Shown: positions 26,268 to 35,579, numbered from the stretch's first letter. The stretch is DNA of 64,000 nucleotides from an uncultured Hymenobacter sp. (GCA_913776615.1 CAJYPK010000056.1:62001-126000), one strand, 5' to 3'. Notes: a model not told the origin generated them from the letters alone. Numbers and translations: made by a program.

Positions 26268-26516
26268 CCAATTGGGGCCTCGGCCGGCAGCCGTTGGGCA
26301 CCGGCCGGGGCGCCGTTTTAGTCTGAAACAAGTAGCCGATAGTAATTTTTCGGGGCGACTGAATTTTGCATTAGGCAAGTAGCGAGTATGCCCGTTATGT
26401 GTCTTATCTTCGATGCCGTAATTGACTTTTACCGTGAAAACAGCTAGCTACACGTATTAAGTCTATTAGTTGTTTTAGCTTATCACGGCTACGAGGGGTG
26501 CTGCACCTACTGCTCT

Positions 26517-28091
26517 ATGAAACTACTTTTTACTAGTCTATTAACCTGTGCATTAAGCTGGGCACTGGGTGGAGAGGCGCGGGCGCAGGCCCCCGCCAGT
26601 CGGCCAGCCGAGGCGGCAGGGCCGGCCATCCTGACGGGCCGCGTCACCAACCCGACTACCGATACCGTCGCCGTATCTATCCACGATAGCCCGTTCGATA
26701 CCAAGGAGCGCATCAGCTACGCCAAGCTCAACGAGAAGGGCGAGTTCAAGCTGACTGTGCAGCTGAGCGGCGCCACGAAGGCCGATTTAGTGTACGGCGA
26801 CGCCGTAACCGACCTTTTCCTGGACCCCGGGACCGACCTGGACGTGCGCTTCAAAGGGGACGACCTACAGGGTACGGTTAAGTTTAAGGCCAACGACGTG
26901 CCCACGGGCTTCGGCACCAAGCTGCGCAACAGCGGCAACCTCACCGATGCCCAACGCCACCGCCAGCAAATGGCCAACGCCAACTCGTATTTGGCCGAGT
27001 TTGACGCGCAGTTTGTTTCCAACGACGGCTTCCAGGTGCTACCCGATAATATTCAGCTCTATGAAGCCCCGTTCGTATCATTTCTTGATTATCGGATTAA
27101 GCACGAACGCAACTTCCTAGAAGACCGCGCCGCCCGACAGTCTTTTACCATTGATTTTTATAACTATGCCAAGGCGGAGATAACCTACTCCAATGCCAAC
27201 GACCGATTGACTTTTCCCGATTTGCGCGAGCAGGTAGTGAGCACTGAGGGCCGCCTCACCATGACGCCCGGCTACTACGACTACCTGCGCGACCCCAACC
27301 TGCTCAACGACCAGACGGCCGTGGGCAACGAGCAATTTCAGGAATTCCTGCTCAACTATATTCACTACATGGCCGCGCAGCAGAAGCACCTGCGCACCGA
27401 CCCCGACTTCTATCCTTTCTGCTACTCGCTGGCCAGCAAGCGCCTCAACGGCACGATGAAGCTGCTCACGCTGGGCCGAATCTTGCAGGAGTCGTTCCGC
27501 TTCGGCCACGTGCGGCAGTCGTCGGCCATGCTGGCCGACTTCCGTGCCCTCGATACCAAGAAGCGGTTCATTACGGCACTCGACCACGATTTCGACAAGC
27601 ACAAGGCGATGGCCATTGGGGCCAACGCACCCGATTTCCGGTTGATGTCGGCCGCCGGCGACTCGGTGCGCCTGAGCAACTTCCAGGGCAAGCTGGTGTA
27701 CCTCAATTTCTGGAAAACTACCAACGGCCTCTGCCTGCGTGACTTGGCGTACGCCCAGGACCTGGCCAAACGCTTTGAGGGGAAAAACATCGTGTTCGTG
27801 AACGTGGCGCTCGACGAGCTGGAAATGCCCTGGAAACAGCTCGTAACCGTGAAAAAGCTGCCCGGCGTGCACGTGCGGGCGCTCGGTGGCCTGCGCTCGG
27901 AGGTAGCCAAGGCGTACAATCTGCAGGAAGTACCGACTTACATCCTGCTGGGTGAAGACGGTACCATCCTCAACCCCAAGCCTAAGCGCCTGAGCAGCCG
28001 CGCGGCCGTGGACGAAATCAACCAGTCGTTTGGCCGGGCCGGCGTGTACAGCGCGGCCGTGTCGCAGCTACCGGGCAGCGCCCAGAAATAA
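26517..28091 (+). CDS. TlpA-like thioredoxin-fold protein lacking the CxxC pair
   Basis: 524 residues with a signal peptide (MKLLFTSLLTCALSWALGGE). An N-terminal domain with short beta-strands (about 40-130) resembles the DUF4369-type domain common before TlpA folds, a helical middle follows, and the C-terminal 150 residues are a thioredoxin fold (APDFRLMSAAGDSVRLSNFQ, VPTYILLGEDGTI with the cis-Pro). At the usual redox site the protein reads FWKTTNGLCLRDL, so the first Cys is absent and only one remains. Redox exchange through a CxxC disulfide is therefore unlikely; it may be a binding protein. Compare the intact TlpA protein at 30203-31252. Confidence 0.82.
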   Translation: MKLLFTSLLTCALSWALGGEARAQAPASRPAEAAGPAILTGRVTNPTTDTVAVSIHDSPFDTKERISYAKLNEKGEFKLTVQLSGATKADLVYGDAVTDLFLDPGTDLDVRFKGDDLQGTVKFKANDVPTGFGTKLRNSGNLTDAQRHRQQMANANSYLAEFDAQFVSNDGFQVLPDNIQLYEAPFVSFLDYRIKHERNFLEDRAARQSFTIDFYNYAKAEITYSNANDRLTFPDLREQVVSTEGRLTMTPGYYDYLRDPNLLNDQTAVGNEQFQEFLLNYIHYMAAQQKHLRTDPDFYPFCYSLASKRLNGTMKLLTLGRILQESFRFGHVRQSSAMLADFRALDTKKRFITALDHDFDKHKAMAIGANAPDFRLMSAAGDSVRLSNFQGKLVYLNFWKTTNGLCLRDLAYAQDLAKRFEGKNIVFVNVALDELEMPWKQLVTVKKLPGVHVRALGGLRSEVAKAYNLQEVPTYILLGEDGTILNPKPKRLSSRAAVDEINQSFGRAGVYSAAVSQLPGSAQK

Positions 28092-28111
28092 CGTCGCCCG
28101 CATATCCCTAA

Positions 28112-28151
28112 AACGTCCTGCTGCGCCCGGCGCGGCAGGACGTTCTTTTTT
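28112..28151 (+). terminator. Intrinsic terminator
   Basis: 10-bp stem AACGTCCTGC with its complement (28135-28144), followed by CTTTTTT. Confidence 0.85.
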
Positions 28152-28209
28152 GCGCCCGCGCCAATCCCAGCCAAACCTTTCGGCGCCAACCGGCTTTCTT
28201 TGCGTATCC

Positions 28210-29232
28210 ATGCGCTCTACTCTCCGCGACGCCGTTTCCTTCCTGCGCAAAGCCACGCCGGGCCGCGTGCTCAACGCCGGGCAGGTGGTGGCGTCCTACG
28301 TGCTGAGCCGCCTCACGGGGCGCGCCCGGGCCTGGGGCCTGCCGGTAGCGCTGGCCTTCGAGCCCACCACCAGCTGCAACCTACGCTGCCCCGAGTGCCC
28401 CAGCGGCCTGCGCTCGTTTACGCGGCCCACGGGGATGCTGCCAGCCGAGCTGTTCAGGCAGACTATCGACGAGGTGGCCAGCCGGCTGTGGTACCTCATT
28501 TTCTACTTCCAAGGCGAGCCGTATTTGCACCCGCAGTTTCTGGACCTCGTGGCGTATGCCAGCCGAAAGGGCATTTACACGGCCACCAGTACCAACGCCC
28601 ATTTTCTGAACGACGACAACGCCCGCCGCACCGTGGAGAGCGGCCTCGACCGCCTCATCATCTCGCTCGACGGCACCACGCAGGAGGTATACCAGCAGTA
28701 CCGCGTGGGCGGCAAGCTGGAGAAGGTACTGGCGGGCACCCGCAACGTAGTAAAGTGGCGCAAGGAACTGAATAAGAGCACTCCACGCATCATTTTCCAG
28801 TTCTTGGTAGTGCGGCCCAACGAGCATCAGATCGAGGACGCCAAGGCGCTGGCCCAGGCGATGGGCGTGGATGATGTGTGGTTCAAGACCGCCCAGATCT
28901 ACGATTATCAGCACGGCTCGCCGCTCATTCCGACCATCGACTATTACTCGCGCTACGCCAACAACGGCAACGGTACTTACCGCCTCAAGAACAAGCTGGT
29001 AAACGGCTGCTGGAAGATGTGGCATTCCTGCGTCGTCACCTGGGATGGCAAGGTGGTTCCTTGCTGCTTCGACAAGGACGCCGAATACCGCCTCGGCGAC
29101 CGCGAGCACGAAAGTTTCCGCGCCCTCTGGCACGGCCAGAAATACCAGGGCTTCCGCCAGGCCCTGCTCAAAGGCCGCGACCAGATCGAGATGTGCCGCA
29201 ACTGCACCGAAGGCACCAAGGTGTGGGGCTAG
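28210..29232 (+). CDS. Radical SAM/SPASM-domain protein
   Basis: 340 residues from ATG 28210. The cluster motif is CNLRCPECPSG (CxxxCxxC), with the barrel continuing through the GEPYLHPQF motif and LDRLIISLDGTTQEVYQQY. The C-terminal SPASM-type region has CWKMWHSCVVTWDGKVVPCC and a final MCRNC, for one or two extra iron-sulfur clusters. The SPASM family includes peptide-modifying enzymes, but also glycan and other enzymes, and no precursor peptide gene is seen beside this one, so the substrate is open. It stands alone after a terminator and is followed by a large inverted repeat. Confidence 0.88.
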   Translation: MRSTLRDAVSFLRKATPGRVLNAGQVVASYVLSRLTGRARAWGLPVALAFEPTTSCNLRCPECPSGLRSFTRPTGMLPAELFRQTIDEVASRLWYLIFYFQGEPYLHPQFLDLVAYASRKGIYTATSTNAHFLNDDNARRTVESGLDRLIISLDGTTQEVYQQYRVGGKLEKVLAGTRNVVKWRKELNKSTPRIIFQFLVVRPNEHQIEDAKALAQAMGVDDVWFKTAQIYDYQHGSPLIPTIDYYSRYANNGNGTYRLKNKLVNGCWKMWHSCVVTWDGKVVPCCFDKDAEYRLGDREHESFRALWHGQKYQGFRQALLKGRDQIEMCRNCTEGTKVWG

Positions 29233-29249
29233 CGCCGACCGCATATTCA

Positions 29250-29499
29250 GACCGCAGATTTAACGGATTTAACGGATTGCGCAGATACGCCCGCCAGCCT
29301 CCGGCGGCGAGCTGACTATCCGCATATTTGCTATTCAAGGTGTTTATCACAAAATAAAAAGGCCTCTCTCACGAGAAGCCTTTTTATTTTGTGATAAACA
29401 GGTAAGCAAGTATAAAAGCGGTTGCTCAGCTAGTCAGCCCGCCGCCGGAGGCTGGCGGGCGTATCTGCGCAATCCGTTAAATCCGTTAAATCTGCGGTC
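29250..29499. repeat. Dispersed palindrome, family C (CGCAGATTTAACGG element)
   Basis: Arms of 69 bases at 29250-29318 and 29431-29499 with about one mismatch; contains ACCGCAGATTTAACGG and CGCCCGCCAGCCTCCGGCGG. A terminator hairpin (29341-29400) sits in its centre. A second copy is at 43774-44101. Confidence 0.92.
29341..29400. terminator. Bidirectional intrinsic terminator
   Basis: Perfect 23-bp stem (29341-29363 with 29378-29400) with AAAATAAAAAGGC on one side and GCCTTTTTATTTT on the other; it separates two convergent genes. Confidence 0.88.
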
Positions 29500-29840
29500 T
29501 ATTTTTTGCCTTTCATCAGGTTCTTACCCAGCGACTCTACGTTGAGAATGAACTGGTCTACGTCCTCATTAGCGTAGGTACCATAGGCCGACGAAATGGT
29601 ACCCTTGGTACCATCGGCCGTTTCAACGGCGTAGAGAATCGCCATATCATCAGGGTTGCTTTCGCCCTCGAAGCGGAAAAAATCGACGATGGTCGTTTCC
29701 TCGGGGCCGAAGGAAGGCGCGTCGTTATCGTCCATTGTGGTGAGGCGGCCGTCGATCACGCTAAAGTCGCGGGTGTAGCCTTGGCTCTTCAACTTCTTCT
29801 CGACGGTGGTCATCGAGGTCATTTCTTCTTTGTCCTGCAT
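29499..29840 (-). CDS. Small conserved protein of unknown function
   Basis: 113 residues. The pattern LKSQGYTRDFSV, then VDFFRFEGESNPDDMAILYA and GTKGTISSAYGTYAN is that of a small Bacteroidota family often labelled phosphoribosylpyrophosphate synthetase in databases, although it is far too short for that enzyme and lacks its PRPP loop. Function unknown. The stop codon abuts the right arm of the family C palindrome. Confidence 0.7.
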   Translation of the reverse strand: MQDKEEMTSMTTVEKKLKSQGYTRDFSVIDGRLTTMDDNDAPSFGPEETTIVDFFRFEGESNPDDMAILYAVETADGTKGTISSAYGTYANEDVDQFILNVESLGKNLMKGKK

Positions 29841-29954
29841 GGCGATAGGTGTTTTCAGATGGCAATGAGTGGGTGGGCCTGAAAACAGGCCGCCCCGGCT
29901 ATACGGAGCCGGGGCGGTCGGGGGTTAGCCGTTTGGATGAAGATTTTGACAGGG

Positions 29955-30149
29955 CTATATCCGGCCCGCCGAGCGCGCCTCAATGGTGCGCTGCAAGGCA
30001 TCGACGTCGAGCGCCGCCCCGCACGCGCCGCCGCAGCCCTTGGCGCAGCCGGCCTGGCCCTTGGCCGCGAAAGCCAGCCACACGCGCCGGCCCAGGTAAA
30101 AGAGCGCGGCGGCAAACAAGGCGATGATAATGAGCAGTTGAGCGTCCAT
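29955..30149 (-). CDS. Small Cys-rich membrane protein (FeoB-associated type)
   Basis: 64 residues: one membrane helix (LLIIIALFAAALFYLGRRVW) followed by CAKGCGGACG and a short tail. Size and layout fit the FeoB-associated Cys-rich membrane protein family, which accompanies ferrous iron uptake or metal handling. No feoB is in the window, so the assignment is by pattern only. Confidence 0.65.
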   Translation of the reverse strand: MDAQLLIIIALFAAALFYLGRRVWLAFAAKGQAGCAKGCGGACGAALDVDALQRTIEARSAGRI

Positions 30150-30202
30150 GGTAAGCGTAAAACCCGCGGCGCGGGCGGAAAGTTTGGCCTGGCGGGCGCG
30201 GG

Positions 30203-31252
30203 CTACAATCGGCCGAGCGTGGCTAGCTTCTTGGTGATGTCGTCCACGTCATTGGTGCTCATTACCAAGGCTCCCTTGGGGTCGAGCAGCATGTAAGTAG
30301 GAAAGGCCGTAACGTTGTAGCCCGCAATAACCGGCCCCTCATCGCCTTGCAACTCGGATAGCTGCAAGCCGGGCACCTCATAGTTGCGGATGGTTTTTTT
30401 CCAGATGGCCTGGTCGCCTTTCGCCTCCATTCCAATACCAATAATGGTCAGCTTGGGGCCATATTGCTGGTGCAGCGCCTTCACCTTCGGCATGGATTTA
30501 ATGCATGGGCCACACCAATGGCCCCAGAAATCGAGCAGCACGTATTGCCCCCGATAAGTAGCCAGCGAGTGCTGGACGCCCGCCGTGTCGGCAATGGTGA
30601 AATCGGCCACCGGGCGGCCCACCGTGGGCTGGCTTTGCAGAATTTTTAGTCGCTTGGCTACTAGTTGGCCCTGAGCGCTTTGGCGCACGGCGGGCGTGAG
30701 CTGCTGGGCCAGGGCCGCGTACTGATCGGCCGGATACTTGGGCTGCGTCAGCGTCTGCCAGTAAAGCTCGTAGGCACTGGTGCGGGCCGCCGGGTGAGCC
30801 TTGATAAATTGCCGGGCGGCTTGGCCGGCCAGCCGGCGTACTGAGTCGTAGGCCGTCTCACCCTTGGCCGCCGTAGCATCGTACTTCCAGTCTACGGTGC
30901 GGTTGTATTCGTCGAGCAGATCGTTTTCGGGCGTACCCGTAACCCGAATTTTGCCGGGTTGCGCGGCGTCGCCCTGCACCCGAAGGGTACCCGGCTCCAC
31001 CCAGAACAGCACGTAGCGCGAAGCCCCCGCCACGTAGAGCGAACCCAGGCCGTCGTCGCCGGCGGTAGCGAGGTGCGTAAACCGCCCGTCTCTGGCTACG
31101 CGCACGGTGTCAGCCAGGCGCTTGCCCTGGCGCACGTAGCGGTAGAGCAGCGGCTTGCCCGCTAGCCCGGTAACGGTGCCCGTAAGCTGGCTGGTCTGGG
31201 CGAGGGCGGGGCCAGCCAGCAACGTGGCCAGCCCCAGGAGCAAAAATTTCAT
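30203..31252 (-). CDS. TlpA-family thiol-disulfide oxidoreductase
   Basis: 349 residues with a signal peptide (MKFLLLGLATLLAGPALAQ). An N-terminal DUF4369-type beta domain (about 22-120) precedes a helical linker and a C-terminal thioredoxin fold with DFWGHWCGPCIKSMP (active CxxC) and FPTYMLLDPKG with the cis-Pro. Such proteins reduce disulfides in the periplasm, for example in cytochrome c maturation. It shares its architecture with the CxxC-less protein at 26517-28091. Confidence 0.9.
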   Translation of the reverse strand: MKFLLLGLATLLAGPALAQTSQLTGTVTGLAGKPLLYRYVRQGKRLADTVRVARDGRFTHLATAGDDGLGSLYVAGASRYVLFWVEPGTLRVQGDAAQPGKIRVTGTPENDLLDEYNRTVDWKYDATAAKGETAYDSVRRLAGQAARQFIKAHPAARTSAYELYWQTLTQPKYPADQYAALAQQLTPAVRQSAQGQLVAKRLKILQSQPTVGRPVADFTIADTAGVQHSLATYRGQYVLLDFWGHWCGPCIKSMPKVKALHQQYGPKLTIIGIGMEAKGDQAIWKKTIRNYEVPGLQLSELQGDEGPVIAGYNVTAFPTYMLLDPKGALVMSTNDVDDITKKLATLGRL

Positions 31253-31278
31253 AAGGCGCGGAATAAGAGCGCCCTAAG

Positions 31279-32100
31279 CTACGACTTATACTCTTCCTTC
31301 CAGTGCTGCTTCAGTACGGCCTGCATCTGGTCGTGCAGCACGCCGTTGGTAGCCAGGGTTTCGCGGTTGAAAACCGGGTCGCCGTCCCGGAGCCACTGCG
31401 TGACGCGGCCACCCGCCTCGCGCACCAGCAGGATGCCAGCGGCCACGTCGTAGGCGTTGATATTGAACTCGAAATAGCTGTCGAAGCGCCCGCAGGCCAC
31501 GTAGGCCAAATCGGTCGCCGCCGAGCCCCAGCGACGAATGCCCCGCGAGTGCTGCGCGTACTCAGCCAGGATGCGGAGGTAGGCGTCGAGGTGCTCAAAC
31601 TTGTAGTAGGGCAATCCCGTGGCAATGAGCGTATCCTCCATGCTGGTCGCCTGGCTCACGCGGATGGGCTGCTCGTTGAGAAACGCGCCGTGGCCCTGGA
31701 CGCCCCGGAAGCACTCATCGCGGCTCACCTCGTACACCACGCCCAGCACCGGTTCGTTGCCTCGCGCCAGGGCCACGCTCACCGCGAAGCACGGCAGGCC
31801 GTGGATGAAGTTGGTGGTGCCGTCGAGCGGGTCGATAATCCAGCGGTACTCGGTCTGGCTGGCGTCGGTGTTAGCCACGGTGCCTTCTTCGGTTACGAAG
31901 CCAGCTTCGGGCAGGAGCTTTTGCAGGCCTTCGACCAGCATTTTTTCCGATTCCTTATCTACGTAGGAAACCAGGTCGTGCAGGCCCTTGGTTACGATTT
32001 TCGATTGATCGAAACCGCTCACCTGCTGGCGGATAAAAGCACCAGCCTGGCGGCAGAGGTCGGCCACGGCGTGCGAAAGCGGGAGGAGGTCAGGGGTCAT
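31279..32100 (-). CDS. suhB: Inositol monophosphatase family protein (SuhB type)
   Basis: 273 residues. Metal and substrate motifs are present: Glu in GFVTEEGT, WIIDPLDGTTNFIHGLP (the DPxDGTxNF signature) and the C-terminal NINAYDVAAGILLVREAGG (WD-type motif with Tyr for Trp). It hydrolyses phosphate from inositol monophosphate or related compounds; bacterial SuhB proteins also influence rRNA transcription. It is downstream of lnt and a small hypothetical gene on the same strand. Confidence 0.93.
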   Translation of the reverse strand: MTPDLLPLSHAVADLCRQAGAFIRQQVSGFDQSKIVTKGLHDLVSYVDKESEKMLVEGLQKLLPEAGFVTEEGTVANTDASQTEYRWIIDPLDGTTNFIHGLPCFAVSVALARGNEPVLGVVYEVSRDECFRGVQGHGAFLNEQPIRVSQATSMEDTLIATGLPYYKFEHLDAYLRILAEYAQHSRGIRRWGSAATDLAYVACGRFDSYFEFNINAYDVAAGILLVREAGGRVTQWLRDGDPVFNRETLATNGVLHDQMQAVLKQHWKEEYKS

Positions 32101-32112
32101 ATTGTACTTTTC

Positions 32113-32463
32113 CTAATCTTCGTTTTCAGGGTCAAATTCAACCCATTCATTATTAACCAGCCGCTCCAGCTTACCCCAATCAGGGCGGCCACTGTTGCGG
32201 CCTTTTACTCGAACCGGCTGAATCCAGTCTTGTTGGCAATGCTCATGAATGTCGGCTATCTGCCGCCAAGATTCGGCGACAACCTGATAAGATGCTTGTG
32301 CAGCTTCTTTCGCGTCGGCTACCGTTTCGTACCACTCATCCCAGATGCCACCACCATCAGACATCCGGTCGAAGCCAAATAGATAAACACCACCTTCGGT
32401 TTCATGAATCATCAAGCGCTTAACACCTTCTGCATTTAGCAGCACATCGGCGACAAGTCTCAT
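32113..32463 (-). CDS. Hypothetical cytoplasmic protein
   Basis: 116 residues, acidic, mixed alpha/beta (YLFGFDRMSDGGGIWDEWYE, then a helix and a C-terminal DWGKLERLVNNEWVEFDPEN). No recognised domain. Its ATG overlaps the lnt stop codon (ATGA), so translation is probably coupled to lnt, and it ends 13 bases before suhB. Confidence 0.6.
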   Translation of the reverse strand: MRLVADVLLNAEGVKRLMIHETEGGVYLFGFDRMSDGGGIWDEWYETVADAKEAAQASYQVVAESWRQIADIHEHCQQDWIQPVRVKGRNSGRPDWGKLERLVNNEWVEFDPENED

Positions 32464-34115
32464 AATGATGATTGCTTAGGCACCAGAGCAGCCCCGACCA
32501 CTGATATCAACCCCAGCACGGCCAGCACCTGCGCCCCGCGTCCGATAAGCTCGCCGTAGCGGACGTAAAACGTCTCCTCCGTATTGAGGTGGACGGTGGC
32601 GCGGCTGGCGGCCCCGACCCACCACCCGGTGCGGTGCGAGATCATGCCGCGCTGGTCGATGAAGGCCGAGATACCGGTGTTGGCCGAGCGGGCGAGGTCG
32701 CGGCGGGTTTCGATGCAGCGCAACGCGCCGTAGGCTAGGTGCTGGCGGTAGCCGGGCGAGTCGCTCCACCAGCCGTCGTTGGTGATGAGGCCCAGCAGGG
32801 TAGCGCCGTTGCGCACGTATTCGGCCACGAAATCGCCGTAGATGCTTTCGTAGCAGATGAGCGGGGCCAGCCGCAGCTCGGGCGCGGCGGCGGTGGGCGG
32901 AAACACCGTGCGCTCGTCCTGCGAGCCGTAGGAGCCGACCACCCCGCCGAGGTCGATGTTTTTGAGCACGCTGCTGAGCGCGGGCGGAATTTTCTCCACC
33001 CCGGGTACCAGCTTCGACTTGTGGTAAAACTGCACCGGCGCGCTGGCATTGGGGAAATAGGCAGCCGTGTTGAACACATCGAAGTAGCCCAGGTCGTCGC
33101 GGTGGCGGGCGGTGGGCGCGGCGTGGGCTTCGTCGGGATAGGTACTCACGCTCGTAATACCCGTCATCAAACTCAGCCCCGGGTGGCGGGCCAGCAGCTC
33201 CTGCCGGATGCGCCCGGCCTGCGGGGTGGCGTTGAAGCTGGCTTCGAAATACGTTTCGTCCAGCGCCGTTTCGGGCCAGAGCACGAGGCGGGTTTCGGGG
33301 GTAATGGCTGCCTCAGTGCGGGCGATGAGGCGCGTCAGCTGCTCATTGAACGGAATAAAATGCGGCGTACCGGGAAACTTGGCGTCGTACGGATCGATGT
33401 TGGGCTGAATGACAATGACCTCGGCGGCGGGGCCTTTTTCCTGAAAACTGGAATTAATGCCCAGCGAGCAGGCAATGGGCAGGGCAACCGCCAGCGCGGC
33501 GACTCCCCAACGGCGGGCCAGCGCCGGCCGTGCGGTCATGTCCGCCGCTCCAAACAGCGCCCGGAATACCAGCACATTCACCCCCAGCACCCACACCGAG
33601 CCCCCCAGAAAGCCGGTGTACTCGTACCATTGCACCCAGCCGGTAGCGCTGGCAAAGCCGTTGCCCAGCGTGAGCCAGGGCCACGATAAATCCCAGTGCA
33701 GGTGCAGCTGCTCGAAAGCTATCCAATACACCGGCAGCGAGAGGTAGCCGATTTTATTGCCAAACCGCTGCTTGGTGCGCCGAAAGGCCATGAGCGGCAG
33801 GCACATGAGCGCCGCATTGAGAACCACGGCCGCAATGCCGCCGCCGAGCGTGCTGTAGCTTACCCACCAGGTAGTGAAGGCATTCCAGAGCACCAGAAAC
33901 AAGTAGGTAAAGGCGAATACCCGCCCGCGCTTAGCCCCCTGCGCCGTAAGCACCTGCTCCAGCCGCAGGTAGGGCACGAAGCCCACGAACAGCAACAGCG
34001 TGAGTGGCACCGGATGCACCGGCCAGGCCGCCCACAGCAGCGCGGCCCCGAGCAGGGCCAGCAGCGGGGGCGACTGCCCCAGCCGGGCCAGCGGGCCGCT
34101 AGGCGGCGGGGTCAT
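32460..34115 (-). CDS. lnt: Apolipoprotein N-acyltransferase
   Basis: 551 residues from the ATG at 34115 (MTPPPSGPLARLG); an upstream in-frame ATG at 34178 would add 21 Thr/Pro-rich residues and a larger overlap with rsmI. The N-terminal half has several membrane helices; the C-terminal half is a nitrilase domain with the catalytic set Glu (LVLWPETALDE), Lys (FYHKSKLVPGVEKIP) and Cys (LICYESIYGDF). Lnt adds the third acyl chain to outer-membrane lipoproteins at the periplasmic face of the inner membrane. It overlaps rsmI by 17 bases. Confidence 0.93.
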   Translation of the reverse strand: MTPPPSGPLARLGQSPPLLALLGAALLWAAWPVHPVPLTLLLFVGFVPYLRLEQVLTAQGAKRGRVFAFTYLFLVLWNAFTTWWVSYSTLGGGIAAVVLNAALMCLPLMAFRRTKQRFGNKIGYLSLPVYWIAFEQLHLHWDLSWPWLTLGNGFASATGWVQWYEYTGFLGGSVWVLGVNVLVFRALFGAADMTARPALARRWGVAALAVALPIACSLGINSSFQEKGPAAEVIVIQPNIDPYDAKFPGTPHFIPFNEQLTRLIARTEAAITPETRLVLWPETALDETYFEASFNATPQAGRIRQELLARHPGLSLMTGITSVSTYPDEAHAAPTARHRDDLGYFDVFNTAAYFPNASAPVQFYHKSKLVPGVEKIPPALSSVLKNIDLGGVVGSYGSQDERTVFPPTAAAPELRLAPLICYESIYGDFVAEYVRNGATLLGLITNDGWWSDSPGYRQHLAYGALRCIETRRDLARSANTGISAFIDQRGMISHRTGWWVGAASRATVHLNTEETFYVRYGELIGRGAQVLAVLGLISVVGAALVPKQSSL

Positions 34116-34869
34116 CGTCGGCATCTCCGTCGTCGGCCGTCCCGTCATCGTCGCGGGAGTGGTACTTGCTGCGCTCATGGCGTTCTAACTTAGCCCCTTC
34201 GATTACTAGTACAATTTCGCCCTTCACGGCGGGGCGGGCGGCCAGGGTGGCGGCCAGCTCGCCGAGCGGGGCGGTGAGGGTTTCCTCAAATAGCTTGGTA
34301 AGCTCGCGGCTCACGCTGGCCGGGCGCTCGGGGCCGAAGACCTCGGCCAGCTGCGTGAGCGTTTTCACGATGCGGTGCGGCGACTCGTAGAAAATGAGCG
34401 TCCGGGTTTCGCGGGCCAGCTCCTGCAAGCGGGTCTGGCGGCCTTTCTTCACCGGTAGAAAACCTTCGAAGGCGAAGCGCTCGGCCCCGAAGCCCGATTT
34501 GAGCAGTGCGGGTACGAAGGCCGTGGGGCCGGGCAGGCACTCCACCCGCAGGCCCTGGGCCAGGCACTCGCGCACGAGCAAGAAGCCGGGATCGGAAATG
34601 CCGGGCGTGCCGGCGTCGCTCACGAGGGCCATGCGCTCGCCCTTAGCCAGGCGTTCCAGCAAACGGGGCACCTGCTGGTGCTCGTTGTGCAAGTGGTAGG
34701 CCAGCAGGGGTTTCTTGATTTCCAGGTGCTGCAATAGCCGGCCGCTGGTGCGGGTGTCTTCGCACAAGATGAGGTCAACCTCGCGCAGGGTCCGGATGGC
34801 CCGCAGCGTAATGTCTTCGAGGTTGCCGATGGGCGTGGGCACGAGGGTAAGGGCAGCGGCGTCGGGCAT
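34099..34869 (-). CDS. rsmI: 16S rRNA (cytidine-1402-2'-O)-methyltransferase
   Basis: 256 residues. It shows VPTPIGNLEDITLRAIRTL, ILCEDTRTSGRLL and ALVSDAGTPGISDPGFLLV, the SAM-binding and knot motifs of RsmI, which methylates the ribosomal P-site. The extreme C-terminus (about 235-256) is an unusual Asp/Arg-rich tail (RDDDGTADDGDADDDPAA) encoded where the frame overlaps the start of lnt. Upstream is an inverted repeat at 34885. Confidence 0.95.
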   Translation of the reverse strand: MPDAAALTLVPTPIGNLEDITLRAIRTLREVDLILCEDTRTSGRLLQHLEIKKPLLAYHLHNEHQQVPRLLERLAKGERMALVSDAGTPGISDPGFLLVRECLAQGLRVECLPGPTAFVPALLKSGFGAERFAFEGFLPVKKGRQTRLQELARETRTLIFYESPHRIVKTLTQLAEVFGPERPASVSRELTKLFEETLTAPLGELAATLAARPAVKGEIVLVIEGAKLERHERSKYHSRDDDGTADDGDADDDPAA

Positions 34870-34884
34870 ACGACAAAGGTAGCC

Positions 34885-34992
34885 GTAGCGTAAGCTTTAG
34901 CTTGCGGGCGAGCGGAGCGAGCAGCCACGTAAGCGAACATCCCCTGACGCGACAGCTCGCTGTACTCGCTCGCAAGCTAAAGCTTACGCTAC
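34885..34992. repeat. Dispersed palindrome, family D (TAAGCTTTAGCTTG element)
   Basis: 22-bp arms at 34885-34906 and 34971-34992, GTAGCGTAAGCTTTAGCTTG. A closely related copy is at 61378-61448. Confidence 0.88.
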
Positions 34993-35060
34993 TGGCTTGC
35001 TACAACCCAAACGGGCTAACCTAAGTAAACCCTCTACCATTTGCTTAGCTTTTCCTTCCC

Positions 35061-35579
35061 ATGTCAGTTGACCCCAACAACCGCCCGATTCGCGTCATCA
35101 ACGACGATACGACCGAACAAGAATTTGCCGCTGGCCTGCGCATTCCCCATGCCGACCCGCCCAAGAACGAGAAAGCCCGCGGCGGCTTCGGCAACCGCGA
35201 GGGCAAGGAAGGCTACGGCACTGATTCGGAGGACGGCATCACGGCCGTGAGCGTCAACGCCGACGCCGACCGCCTCGACCACCCGGCCGACAACATGCGC
35301 ACCGCCGGCGAGGGTGCCAACCAACGCCCCAACCAGGATCTACCCAGCCCCGACGACGAGCGCGACGAGGAAACCGGCCGCCGTCCCCAGCGCGGCCCCG
35401 TCGATGAGCTCGACGCCGACGACATGCGCCAAGGCCCCGACGAAATGGAGGACGCCAACTCGCACGTGGGCATGGGCCAGATGGCTCCTAAGACGCCCAA
35501 GCCCGTCACTGGCACCGATACCAATGCCGAGCTAACCGACCCCGGGGCCAAGGACTCGGCCCTCGACGTCGGCTTTTAA
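35061..35579 (+). CDS. Acidic intrinsically disordered protein
   Basis: 172 residues, rich in Asp, Glu, Asn, Pro and Gly, with almost no hydrophobic core and no signal peptide (for example DEETGRRPQRGPVDELDADD). No domain recognised. Composition resembles hydrophilin/stress-protectant proteins. Two more small hydrophilic genes follow on the same strand (35682 and 35904), which suggests a stress-related group, but function is inferred only from composition. Confidence 0.65.
   Translation: MSVDPNNRPIRVINDDTTEQEFAAGLRIPHADPPKNEKARGGFGNREGKEGYGTDSEDGITAVSVNADADRLDHPADNMRTAGEGANQRPNQDLPSPDDERDEETGRRPQRGPVDELDADDMRQGPDEMEDANSHVGMGQMAPKTPKPVTGTDTNAELTDPGAKDSALDVGF

Noticed and set aside
29499..29840. 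Naming the gene phosphoribosylpyrophosphate synthetase
   Set aside because: 113 residues is too short and the PRPP-binding loop is missing; the label appears to be a propagated error.
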